A stretch of 64,000 bases of DNA, taken from the NCBI GenBank assembly GCA_027306505.1, contig DAHUZP010000001.1, positions 56,932 to 120,931 on the forward strand, read 5' to 3'. Source of the stretch: Thermoplasmata archaeon. GTDB lineage: Archaea; Thermoplasmatota; Thermoplasmata; Lutacidiplasmatales; UBA184. Below are positions 44,150 through 51,649 of the stretch, piece after piece. Both the position numbers and the translations under genes were made by a program. The notes below the pieces were generated by a model. That model ran no database searches. It was not told the origin of the DNA and saw nothing but the letters and a program-made list of their open reading frames with translations. The first letter of the stretch is position 1; each line of letters begins with the position of its first letter.

Positions 44150-44971
44150 ATGGCGGCGGTGAGAGCGCGCTCCTCGCCCGGGCGGGCGAGGTCGCTCAAA
44201 GGCTCCCCCAAAAAGGGGGCGGACCTGGCCGTGGAGGTCCGACCGTTGCGCAGGGGCGCGTCCTTGGGGAACTCCACCTACGGGACCCGGCTCCCCGGGC
44301 TCCCCCCCGAGACGCTCAAGGGCCACCTCATCGTCATCGAGGGGGCGGACGGCTCCGGTCGGACGACCGAGTGCGCGATGCTCAAGGAGCTCCTCGAGAT
44401 CCGGGGACACGCGGTGCTCGAGACCGGCCTCCGCCGTTCGGACCTGGTCAGCGAGCAGATCGACCAGGCGAAGCAGGGGCACGTGCTGGGGGCGACGACG
44501 ATGGCCCTCTTCTACGCCGCGGACTTCGCGGACCAGCTCGAGAACAAGATCGTCCCGGCCCTCTCGGCCGGCAGCGTGGTGCTCGCCGACCGCTACATCT
44601 TCACGCTCATGGCGCGCGCGATCGTGCGGGGAGCGAGCCGCCAGTGGGCCCGGCTCCTCTACGGCTTCGCGCTCCGTCCGGACCTCACGATCTTCCTCGA
44701 CACCCGCCCGGAGATCCTGCTGCACCGGGCCTTCTCCCGGTACGGCTCGCTCGACTACTGGGAATCCGGGATGGACCTGGGGATGTCCCGCGACCGGTTC
44801 GAGAGCTTCTTCCACTACCAGGCGCTGCTCAAGACCGAGTTCGACTGGATGGCCCGGTCCTACGAGTTCGTGAAGATCAACGCGAACCGCTCCCCCCTGG
44901 AGGTCCACCGTGACGTGCGCGCCTGCATCCAGGGGCTGCTCGAGGGCACGCGGCTCGAGGCGTTCCGGTGA
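44150..44971 (+). CDS. thymidylate-kinase-like protein, copy 2, P-loop lysine replaced
   Basis: A 273-residue paralogue of the gene before it, 21 bases downstream. Shared marks are VIEGADGSG, AADFADQLENKI, VLADRYIFTLMARAIVRG, SGMDLGMSRDR and YQALLKTEFDWMA. The P-loop reads GADGSGRTT: the Walker A lysine is arginine (R71). In most P-loop kinases this change strongly reduces activity, so this copy may be a regulatory or structural partner of copy 1. The first 50 residues are Arg/Lys/Ser-rich. A heterodimer is inferred. Confidence 0.8.
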   Translation: MAAVRARSSPGRARSLKGSPKKGADLAVEVRPLRRGASLGNSTYGTRLPGLPPETLKGHLIVIEGADGSGRTTECAMLKELLEIRGHAVLETGLRRSDLVSEQIDQAKQGHVLGATTMALFYAADFADQLENKIVPALSAGSVVLADRYIFTLMARAIVRGASRQWARLLYGFALRPDLTIFLDTRPEILLHRAFSRYGSLDYWESGMDLGMSRDRFESFFHYQALLKTEFDWMARSYEFVKINANRSPLEVHRDVRACIQGLLEGTRLEAFR

Positions 44972-45015
44972 GCGTGGACCCTCGCCCGAGACCCTGAGCG
45001 AAGGGGAACGGACGC

Positions 45016-46014
45016 GTGGGGCCCAGGAGGGAGGAGTTCCCCTTGCCGCGCGCTCCGGGCCGAAGCTCATCTCTCCGGGCCCGACGCCCGAGAGGAAGGA
45101 GCACCCCGCCAGGACCGCCCGTGGTCTCGCTCAAGGGGTTCCTGCGAAGGGCGCAGGCGCGCTCGCTACGACTTCACCGCCTGATCGAGGAGCTCATGGA
45201 CCCTTCCCCGGCCTCCCCTGCCCTCATCCACGACCTCCATCGAGAGCTCAGACGGGCGCGGATCGACGCTCGCGTCCTCCGTCGGACCCTCCCCAAGCCC
45301 CTCCGAGCCCCCTTGAGGGAGCTCGAAAGGGCCCTCGAGGACCTCACGACCGCCGCCGGGGAGGTCCGGGACCGGGACGTGCTGGAAGGCGCTCTGGAGA
45401 GGCTCGCACGCGGCGCTTCGGCCTCCCCCGCGGTCGCCCGCGAGGCGAGGTCGCTCGCCAGGGCCCTGCATCGGGAAGGCAACTCGTGGCGCGGGGAGCT
45501 CCGACGCTCCGCGCGAAGGGGCCTTCGGGGCGCCCACGGACATCTTCCCGGGCTCGCGCCAGGGGCACATGCCACCCCAGGGAGCTCGGAGAAGGGCGCT
45601 CAGGGGTTCCCTCGCGCCGACCGGGCGCTCGCGCGGCGGTTCCAACGGGCCATCGACAGGGAGCTTGGGGATGCCGAGAGGGACCTGGAGCGTGCCCGAC
45701 GGCGAGCCCAGAGGAAGGCCACCGTCCGCCGTTTGCATCGTCTGAGGATCCACCTACGCCGGTTCCGTCACCTTCACACTTCGATCGCCCGGGACCCGGG
45801 ACGGGCGGACGTATCGGCCGAGTGGAGGGAACTGCAGCGGGACCTGGGGCTCCACCATGACCTGGGCGTGCTCGAGGAGCGCCTCGCGGCCTCGCCCGGC
45901 AACGGGCCCCGGCACAGGCTGCGCAAGGTCCTGCGCGGGGAGCTCGAACGTCACCGCTCCCGGGCGGTCCGTAGAATCTCCGCGGTCGGCCGACGGTCCC
46001 CGACCCCAGCGTGA
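45016..46014 (+). CDS. CHAD domain protein
   Basis: A protein of up to 332 residues, starting at the GTG 45016 or at GTG 45121 just before the domain (VVSLKGFLRRAQ). The helical CHAD fold shows its two repeats: LIHDLHRELRRARIDARVL in the first half and RLHRLRIHLRRFRHLH and LQRDLGLHHDLGVLEERL in the second, rich in conserved His and Arg, which bind polyphosphate in characterised CHAD proteins. It closes the Ppx-HD/kinase cluster on the same strand. The domain supports a polyphosphate role for the cluster as a whole. Confidence 0.85.
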   Translation: MGPRREEFPLPRAPGRSSSLRARRPRGRSTPPGPPVVSLKGFLRRAQARSLRLHRLIEELMDPSPASPALIHDLHRELRRARIDARVLRRTLPKPLRAPLRELERALEDLTTAAGEVRDRDVLEGALERLARGASASPAVAREARSLARALHREGNSWRGELRRSARRGLRGAHGHLPGLAPGAHATPGSSEKGAQGFPRADRALARRFQRAIDRELGDAERDLERARRRAQRKATVRRLHRLRIHLRRFRHLHTSIARDPGRADVSAEWRELQRDLGLHHDLGVLEERLAASPGNGPRHRLRKVLRGELERHRSRAVRRISAVGRRSPTPA

Positions 46015-46041
46015 CCTCGGGTGCCGCCCGAGGGGGTCCTT

Positions 46042-46497
46042 CTATCGGGCGTGGTGCGTGGGGTGCGGGCGGCGCCTCGCAGCGGAGGAGTGTCCGGGCG
46101 CCCCCTCCAGCTGGTCGTAGAGACCGATCGCATTGCCTGAGGGGTCCCAGACGGTCCCGCTGTGCTCGTGCTCCCGGTGCACGCGTATCCCGTGACTCTC
46201 GAGCTGGCTTGCGGCCCGGGTGAAGTCCTGGACGCGGAGCTGCAAGGGGGTCCCGAGCCCCTGCGGGCCGAGCCCCAGAGGGGAGAAGTCCTCGGCCTGG
46301 AAGAGCACGATCTCAGCCCCTCCGGTCGACAGCATCACCCGGTGGCAGCAGCCCCGATGCGACTCGTCAGAAACGCGGAACCCGAGCTGGTCTCGGTAGA
46401 AGGTGAGGGCGATGTCCATGTCCCTCACGTGCAGGATGAGGTGGCCGAGGTCGAGCACAAGGGGCTCTGCATCGGGCATGGTCGCCGGGAAGAGCAT
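46042..46497 (-). CDS. VOC (glyoxalase/bleomycin resistance) family protein
   Basis: A 151-residue protein with the paired beta-alpha-beta-beta-beta modules of the vicinal oxygen chelate fold: DLGHLILHVRDMDIALTFYRD, FRVSDESHRGC, GGAEIVLFQAED, LQLRVQDFTRAASQLESHGI and the closing DPSGNAIGLYDQ. Metal ligands are probably H19 and the glutamate equivalents, so it could be a glyoxalase, dioxygenase or binding protein; the substrate is unclear. The tail is His/Arg-rich. The ATG at 46479, nearer the TATA-like CTATAG (46508-46516), is an alternative start. It converges on the CHAD gene (27 bases). Confidence 0.83.
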   Translation of the reverse strand: MLFPATMPDAEPLVLDLGHLILHVRDMDIALTFYRDQLGFRVSDESHRGCCHRVMLSTGGAEIVLFQAEDFSPLGLGPQGLGTPLQLRVQDFTRAASQLESHGIRVHREHEHSGTVWDPSGNAIGLYDQLEGAPGHSSAARRRPHPTHHAR

Positions 46498-46844
46498 CCA
46501 GGACCCCTATAGTTCCTTCGAGATGGCGAAGGGCCAAGCCCCCGAGCTGCGTGGACGCGCGGGCATGGGCCCCCGACCTCGGCCCTTGGCAAGGGGACGG
46601 GGCGAGCCAGACGTACGGACCCCCCGCGGGTCGCGTGAGCCCACCGCGGCCGACCTCGCTCTTGCGAAGGAGCAAGGTTCCAGAGGGTCCAACCGGGTCG
46701 CTCCACCTCACGCTCCGGTCCCGGCCGGGACCTCGCCCCTCCGCCCCAGCCTCCTCAGAGCTGCCGTCCCGACGCCGGGCTTCGAAGTCTGGCACCAGGG
46801 CGATCGCGGGCGCCTCCCTCGAAGATTCGGCGGCCCTTGGCGAA
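46498..46844. other. gene-free part of a divergent intergenic region
   Basis: No reading frame here looks coding on either strand. The left end holds a weak TATA-like box for the VOC gene. The rest is ordinary GC-rich sequence leading into the repeat-rich stretch at 46845-46930. Confidence 0.4.
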
Positions 46845-46930
46845 GTCAGGAGAAGTAAGGAGAAGTATGGAGAGGCTGGTCTTAAGTGAAATTGTCAGGA
46901 GAAGCATGGTGAATCCTGATTCACTTAATT
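46845..46930. promoter_or_regulatory. A/T-rich repeat and palindrome cluster upstream of the DUF981 gene
   Basis: Three repeats of GGAGAAG occur (in GTCAGGAGAAGTAAGGAG at 46845-46862, and again in GTCAGGAGAAGCATGG at 46894-46909). Two interlocked inverted repeats follow: TTAAGTGAA (46882-46890) with TTCACTTAA (46920-46928), and GTGAATC-CT-GATTCAC (46909-46924). The two share the same right arm, so the DNA could form alternative pairings or bind a dimer at two half-site spacings. It sits about 140 bases before the next start codon. No known operator matches. Confidence 0.5.
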
Positions 46931-47066
46931 GGACATGACCCTGGGCGTAAATCCTCCCGGGGGCGAGGTGTGCTCAAGGTGGCGACCATGACCGAAATGC
47001 GAACCCTCCGGCGCCCTGAGACGAACGCTCCATTGAAGGGAGGGGCCTAGGCCCTTTGGAGGGACC

Positions 47067-47855
47067 ATGCCGTTCGTGGATGACCTGGCTCTCGTCGAGG
47101 TCCTGATCGGGCTCGTCGCCGTGCTCCTCGCCTACACCGGTGTCCTCGCCTTCTGGGCGATCCGTACGAACCGCCCCCAGTGGCTGCGGACGACCCTGAA
47201 GAGCTCCGCCATTCCGATCGGTGGGGTGGGAGCGGTGACCTTGGCCCTCGCCATGTGGATCGAGATGACGTGGCCTTTCCCAATCGCCTACATGGGAGGG
47301 TACAACATCTTCTTCGGAGATGTGATGGTGCTCTTTGGCCTGGTGACGATCGCCTACGCCTTCGCGGCCTACCTGGGACACCACCTGCACTTGGTGGGAG
47401 TCCTGGCGCTGGTCGCCGGCGTGGTGACCGCCTTCTACGGATGGGTCGGCTACACAGCGACCCCCGCGTTCACCACGGAGCCGTTCGACACCTTCCTGCT
47501 CTACGGCGCCTTCGGGCTCGCTGGGGTCCTCGCCCTGCCCGCGACGATCCTGACCGACTACTACCTTAGCGCAGTGGCGGCGGGCCGCTCCGTCTGGCAG
47601 TCCGTGGTCACCCCGGAGCCCCGGCGTGTCGCGAAGGGCATGGGCACCAGGGCGGCGCAGCCGGTGAGCGACCTCGGCACGGGGAAGGGAAGTGACACCA
47701 AGGGGCTCGAGACCCGCTACCGCGTCCACTGGGCGCTCCAGATCGTCATGCTCGCCTTCCCGGTGATCATGACGGCGGCGGCGGTCGCAGCGTTCTGGTA
47801 CTTCGGGACGACCCTCCCGGGACATCTGGGAGCGGGACCGGCGAAGGCCCCCTGA
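47067..47855 (+). CDS. DUF981-type integral membrane protein
   Basis: A 262-residue membrane protein with about seven helices: LVEVLIGLVAVLLAYTGVLA, IPIGGVGAVTLALAMWIEM, MVLFGLVTIAYAFAAYL, LHLVGVLALVAGVVTAFYGW, FLLYGAFGLAGVLALPATIL, then a soluble loop of about 50 residues, and IVMLAFPVIMTAAAVAAFWY. The segment YMGGYNIFFGDVMVLFG is the hallmark I associate with DUF981, an archaeal membrane family of unknown role. The ATG at 47067 follows GGAGGGA at 6 bases. The region upstream is rich in repeats and palindromes, so its expression is probably controlled. Confidence 0.75.
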   Translation: MPFVDDLALVEVLIGLVAVLLAYTGVLAFWAIRTNRPQWLRTTLKSSAIPIGGVGAVTLALAMWIEMTWPFPIAYMGGYNIFFGDVMVLFGLVTIAYAFAAYLGHHLHLVGVLALVAGVVTAFYGWVGYTATPAFTTEPFDTFLLYGAFGLAGVLALPATILTDYYLSAVAAGRSVWQSVVTPEPRRVAKGMGTRAAQPVSDLGTGKGSDTKGLETRYRVHWALQIVMLAFPVIMTAAAVAAFWYFGTTLPGHLGAGPAKAP

Positions 47856-47996
47856 ACGGTACCACCACCGCGGGACCGGGCAGGAGGGGCGATCCCCTCC
47901 TACCCGGTCGACACGAACCCCTTCCCGCCTACCCCTTCCCGGTCCTCTTGCTTCCTCAGGTTGAGCGGCCTTGGCATCGCCCGGGCCACCGGCGGC

Positions 47997-49856
47997 TCAG
48001 GTCACAGGGGCGTCCAGGTCCTCTTCATCCGGGTCAGAAGGAGGGGTGGAGCGCGAGCCCTGGGTGGGGGTGGCGGCGCCCCGGCCCTTGGAGGGCGGGG
48101 GACTCGGATGGCCCTTGGGTCCCGACCGATAGACCGCCAGCAGAAGGACCGCCCCAATCGCCACCGCCACCAGCGCGTAGAGGTCCCAAGGGGTCGAGCT
48201 CCCGGCGTTCCCGTGAAGCTTGGAGGTCCCGTTGGTGGTGTTTCCGCTGGGGGATGTGCCCCCGGTGGGTGGGGGCGACGCTATAGGAGTTACGATGACC
48301 GTCGTGGACGCGACGACCTTGTGTCCCCGACCGTCCATCGCGCTCACGTTCACCACGAAGGTGCCTGGGGAGGAGGGGACGCACTGGAGAGTGCTGGTGT
48401 TGGAAGAAAGGCAGCCCCCGGGAAGCCCCGAATAGACGACGCTCACCCCCCCGGCCCCTCCGCTGGTCAAGAGGTCGAGCGAGAGCGCCCTTCCCACGCT
48501 CAGGTTCGAGGGGGAGGCGGAGAAGTTCACCAAGGAGAGCGAGGGGGCCACCGTGACCCCCGCCAACGCGCTCATGGAGAGGCCAGAAGCGTCGTAGATC
48601 GTCGCGTTCACCACGAAGGTTCCCGTCGAGTTGGGGAAGCAACCGAAGGTCGCGTTGCCGTTCGGGAGGCAACCGGTGGGCAGTCCCGAGAAGGCGTAGG
48701 TGAACGGGGCGCTCCCGCCCTGGATGCTCGCATTGAGCCAGAGCTCGTCGCCGACCTCAGCCACGGAAGGCAGCGCGGTCAGGCTGGGGGAAGAGAGGCT
48801 TGCGCCCACCTCAAGGTAGGCCTGGGATTCCCCCATACGTCCCACGCTGTCGTTGTCGAAGAGGGTCACGAGGTAGGTCCCGGGAGCGGAGTAGGTGTGG
48901 TGGAGGCTCGTTCCCTTGGCGGTCGTCCCGTCGCCCAGGTTCCAACTATCCTGGAAGGGCGCGGTCCCGCCGTAGTTCACTGCAGCGAAGTACACCGGTA
49001 CCCCGACGTCCGTGGGGGTGGGCTTGACCTCGAAGCTGGCGTCCGGGGAGAAGTTCACGGTCACGTTGACGGTGGTGTTCGAGCTCTGACCGGAGGAGTC
49101 GTTCCCCCACACCGTTGCGTGGAGCACCTCAGCCATGAGTAACTTCCGGGTCAGGGTCGGGCCGAACCCGGGCGTGGTCCCGTCCGAAAAGCGCCAGCTG
49201 TAGTTGTACGGGGAAGTGCCACCCTGGGCCGAAGCGGAGAAGGTCACGTTCAATCCCAGGTCCGTCGCGTTCGGGTTCGCGCTCGCGATGACCGAGAGCC
49301 CTGCCCCCGCGAGGGCGCTTGCGGAGTGCGCGGGAGGGAATGGGGCCGAGCTCGTCAGAGGGCCGCCGACGCCGCGGACGGGACCCGGCAGATGGGGGAC
49401 GGGGGTCGATGCCCATGCCATCCCTGCCAGGGTGCCTAGGAGAAGCGCCGTACAGAGCCCGAGGACCGGCAGGGACCGGGGGAAGCGACTCGCGTGCGCT
49501 TTGGGCCGCTTGGACCGCCCGCGTAGGGGACCCTGACGCCCCCGTGGCTCGTCGTTCGAGCCCGCTCGCGAGCTCGCCCCCCCGAACCGACGGAAAGGCC
49601 CTGGGATCCGCGCAGAGGCATCCGCCAGAGGCGACCCGCCCGTCTCCGTGCTCGCGGGACGGGGCCGGCGGAGCGAAAGCTCACTCCCCTTTGCTTTCAG
49701 GGGTCTTCGGGTCGGACCGGGGGCGTGACCTCCTCGTTGGGGTCGCGCGGGGGCGAGGCTCGGAGGACGCTTGCGAGCTGGGTCGGACGGGTCGCTTCCT
49801 CCCCCGCGGCGCGGGGCGGACCCGACCCTTCGGTCGGACACGGCGCAACTGCCCAC
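47997..49856 (-). CDS. secreted PKD-like repeat protein with membrane anchor; start uncertain
   Basis: From about residue 127 this is a clear surface protein: signal helix FPRSLPVLGLCTALLLGTLAG, an unpaired PKD domain (YSWRFSDGTTPGFG), another (DSWNLGDGTTAKGTSLHHTY), two repeats with paired cysteines (GCLPNGNATFGCFPNSTG; GCLSSNTSTLQCVPSSPG), a membrane helix (LYALVAVAIGAVLLLAVY) and a polar Pro/Asp-rich tail. There is no ATG, GTG or TTG in frame between the SixA-like stop at 49681 and the signal helix. The listed start is a GTG inside that gene. A CTG start near 49622 or a frameshift are alternatives. Function probably adhesion or cell-surface structure. Confidence 0.75.
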   Translation of the reverse strand: MGSCAVSDRRVGSAPRRGGGSDPSDPARKRPPSLAPARPQRGGHAPGPTRRPLKAKGSELSLRRPRPASTETGGSPLADASARIPGPFRRFGGASSRAGSNDEPRGRQGPLRGRSKRPKAHASRFPRSLPVLGLCTALLLGTLAGMAWASTPVPHLPGPVRGVGGPLTSSAPFPPAHSASALAGAGLSVIASANPNATDLGLNVTFSASAQGGTSPYNYSWRFSDGTTPGFGPTLTRKLLMAEVLHATVWGNDSSGQSSNTTVNVTVNFSPDASFEVKPTPTDVGVPVYFAAVNYGGTAPFQDSWNLGDGTTAKGTSLHHTYSAPGTYLVTLFDNDSVGRMGESQAYLEVGASLSSPSLTALPSVAEVGDELWLNASIQGGSAPFTYAFSGLPTGCLPNGNATFGCFPNSTGTFVVNATIYDASGLSMSALAGVTVAPSLSLVNFSASPSNLSVGRALSLDLLTSGGAGGVSVVYSGLPGGCLSSNTSTLQCVPSSPGTFVVNVSAMDGRGHKVVASTTVIVTPIASPPPTGGTSPSGNTTNGTSKLHGNAGSSTPWDLYALVAVAIGAVLLLAVYRSGPKGHPSPPPSKGRGAATPTQGSRSTPPSDPDEEDLDAPVT

Positions 49857-50340
49857 GCGTGAGCGCCCAAAGAAGCCTCCCCCCGCCCGGACGGACCGCG
49901 CCAGGGAAGTCCAGGGCGGCCGCCCCCCCCTTCGAGAACTTCATCACCGAGGTCCCTTCGCCCAAGAGGCAGTACCCGAGGAACCGGGAGAGCTGCGGCT
50001 CGTGGCCGAAGAGGAGCAGGTCACCTCCGCCCCGGGCGGACTTCGCCCGTTCGAAGAGGCGGGGAAGGGGTCCGTCCGGCACGAGCTCGCGCCAACGCAG
50101 GGGGCGGCGAGCCGGGGCCCAGAGCTCCCCCAATATGAGGGCCGTCTCGGCGGCCCGGGTGAGCGGGCTCGTCGCTACGACCCCGCGTTCGCTGAGGAGC
50201 TCGACAAGCCCCCTGGAGGCCTCCCGGAACTCCTTGCGGCCGTCCGGCTTGAGCGGGCGGCCCTGGTCGTCCGGCCACTGGACGAAGTCGCGCGAGCGCG
50301 CGGGCGCATGCCGTACCAGGACCCAGCGGCGGGTGCTCAA
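49681..50340 (-). CDS. SixA-like histidine phosphatase
   Basis: A 219-residue protein of the histidine phosphatase (phosphoglycerate mutase-like) superfamily. The catalytic RHx motif is VLVRHAPARS (residues 8-15), then SPLTRAAETALILGE and the second histidine in LLFGHEPQLSRFLG. SixA-type enzymes remove phosphate from phosphohistidine in signalling proteins; the substrate here is unknown. The core is about 160 residues, followed by a basic Arg/Pro-rich tail (from RRVRPKGRVRPAPRG). The TTG at 50340 follows GGGGG, 9 bases after the stop of the UPF0200 gene, so the two are probably one operon. Confidence 0.85.
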   Translation of the reverse strand: MSTRRWVLVRHAPARSRDFVQWPDDQGRPLKPDGRKEFREASRGLVELLSERGVVATSPLTRAAETALILGELWAPARRPLRWRELVPDGPLPRLFERAKSARGGGDLLLFGHEPQLSRFLGYCLLGEGTSVMKFSKGGAAALDFPGAVRPGGGRLLWALTRGQLRRVRPKGRVRPAPRGRKRPVRPSSQASSEPRPRATPTRRSRPRSDPKTPESKGE

Positions 50341-50349
50341 GGGCCCCCT

Positions 50350-50892
50350 TCAATCCTCGTCGCGCAGTACGCGCGTCAAGATCTCTCGGGCCTGCTGCTG
50401 CAGGTCCTGCAGGGGCCCCTCGTTCACGATCATGTAGTCCGCGAGAGCGAAGGCGTTCCCGATCCCCCACTTGAGCTCGCGCCGATCGCGCTCGTAGAAC
50501 TCCTCCATCGAGAGGTGGTCGTCCCCGCGCCCACGCCGGGTGAGGCGGTCGAAACGGGTACCGGGCGAGGCGAAGACCCCCACCACGGCGAGGTCCCCGA
50601 AGTTGTGCCGGAAGACCGTCACTTCCGCGTCCGAGCGGCAACCGTCCACGAGGGTCTTGGTCTCCGTGATCCGGGGGACGATCTTCTTCGCCCAGACCGA
50701 GGGGCCCTGCCGGTCGCGCTCCTCGTTCGCGACACGGGCGTTGTTCTTGTCGTTGATCGGGAGGTTGCGGCGGCGGACCTCGTCCCGAACCAGGTCCCCC
50801 ATCTTGAGGACGTGGAAGCCGAGCATCTTCGCGACCCCGACGATCTCGTCCTTCCCCGACCCGGGGAGGCCTACGGTCACGACGAGCTTCAT
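50350..50892 (-). CDS. UPF0200-family nucleotide kinase
   Basis: A 180-residue P-loop kinase starting MKLVVTVGLPGSGKDEIVGVAK (P-loop GLPGSGKD at 8-15). DLVRDEVRRRNLPIN, VDGCRSDAEVTVFR and FDRLTRRGRGDDHLSMEEFYERDRREL-type segments identify the archaeal UPF0200 family, relatives of adenylate kinase and dephospho-CoA kinase whose substrate is not settled. Length is typical. The ATG overlaps the stop of the coiled-coil gene upstream (ATGA), and a histidine phosphatase gene follows closely. Confidence 0.88.
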   Translation of the reverse strand: MKLVVTVGLPGSGKDEIVGVAKMLGFHVLKMGDLVRDEVRRRNLPINDKNNARVANEERDRQGPSVWAKKIVPRITETKTLVDGCRSDAEVTVFRHNFGDLAVVGVFASPGTRFDRLTRRGRGDDHLSMEEFYERDRRELKWGIGNAFALADYMIVNEGPLQDLQQQAREILTRVLRDED

Positions 50893-51581
50893 CGGCCGAG
50901 GTTAGGGGCGAAGGACTCAGGCTCGGTGGCCTTCTGCATGCGATCGGCCATGAGGGTGTACTGACGGGCTTCCGCCTCCCACTGCTTCGCCTTCTCGATG
51001 GCCGCGTCCGAGAGGACCTTCTTCTGGGAGGCTATCTGAAGGTGGTGGGCGGCCTTGTGCTCGAGCGTCTTCGCGCGGCGCTGCAGGTTCGCCATCTTCT
51101 GCTGGAGCTTGCGGATCCGAACGTGGATCTTCGACTGCTCGTGCGGCTGGACCGCGCCGCTGGAGGTCCCGCTGGCCCCCATCTGCAGTAGCTTCTGCTG
51201 CTCCTGCTGTTCCGTCTCCAGGTCGGGGATCTTCGCGAGCGTGGCCTGCTCCTTCTCCCGAAGGACGGTCGCGCGGTGACGGTGCTTCTCCATCACGGTG
51301 TTGAACTTGGCCGACCGCGCGCGCTCCCGGAACGCCATCCGCTCGTACTTGGCCGCCTCTTCCCTCAGCTTGGTGATGTTCTGGTAGCCGAGGCTGGTGA
51401 ACCGGGCGCTGCGGTCCACATCCAGCGTTGACCCGGAGGGGGGCGCCGCTGTGGTCGAAGAAGATACCCCGGCTCCACCGCTGGAGCTGGAATACGACCC
51501 GCCCGAGCCGGGGCTACCCCCGGTGGACGACGCGCCCGACTTCGGGAGGGGCGGGGACGGAGGCTCCTGTTGACCGGGCAT
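50889..51581 (-). CDS. coiled-coil protein of unknown function
   Basis: A 230-residue protein. Residues 1-55 are Gly/Ser/Pro-rich. From about 58 to 215 it is almost entirely helical and charged, with two long coiled coils: TKLREEAAKYERMAFRERAR through REKEQATLAKIPDLETEQQ, and HVRIRKLQQKMANLQRRAKT through ARQYTLMADRMQKA. No catalytic motifs or membrane segments. Its stop overlaps the UPF0200 start, so the two proteins may act together. Family not recognised. Confidence 0.78.
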   Translation of the reverse strand: MPGQQEPPSPPLPKSGASSTGGSPGSGGSYSSSSGGAGVSSSTTAAPPSGSTLDVDRSARFTSLGYQNITKLREEAAKYERMAFRERARSAKFNTVMEKHRHRATVLREKEQATLAKIPDLETEQQEQQKLLQMGASGTSSGAVQPHEQSKIHVRIRKLQQKMANLQRRAKTLEHKAAHHLQIASQKKVLSDAAIEKAKQWEAEARQYTLMADRMQKATEPESFAPNLGR

Positions 51582-51649
51582 GCGGTACAGTAGAGGGGTT
51601 ATCGAGCCGCCTTATTTCACTTCTTGTCGATTACGGGGGGCTCCGTGAC

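Noticed and set aside
43217..45070. 617-codon minus-strand frame opposite the two kinase genes
   Set aside because: The plus strand encodes two clear P-loop proteins; the minus frame has no family features.
46551..46889. 112-codon plus-strand frame in the VOC-DUF981 gap
   Set aside because: No ribosome binding site, low-complexity composition and it runs into the repeat cluster.
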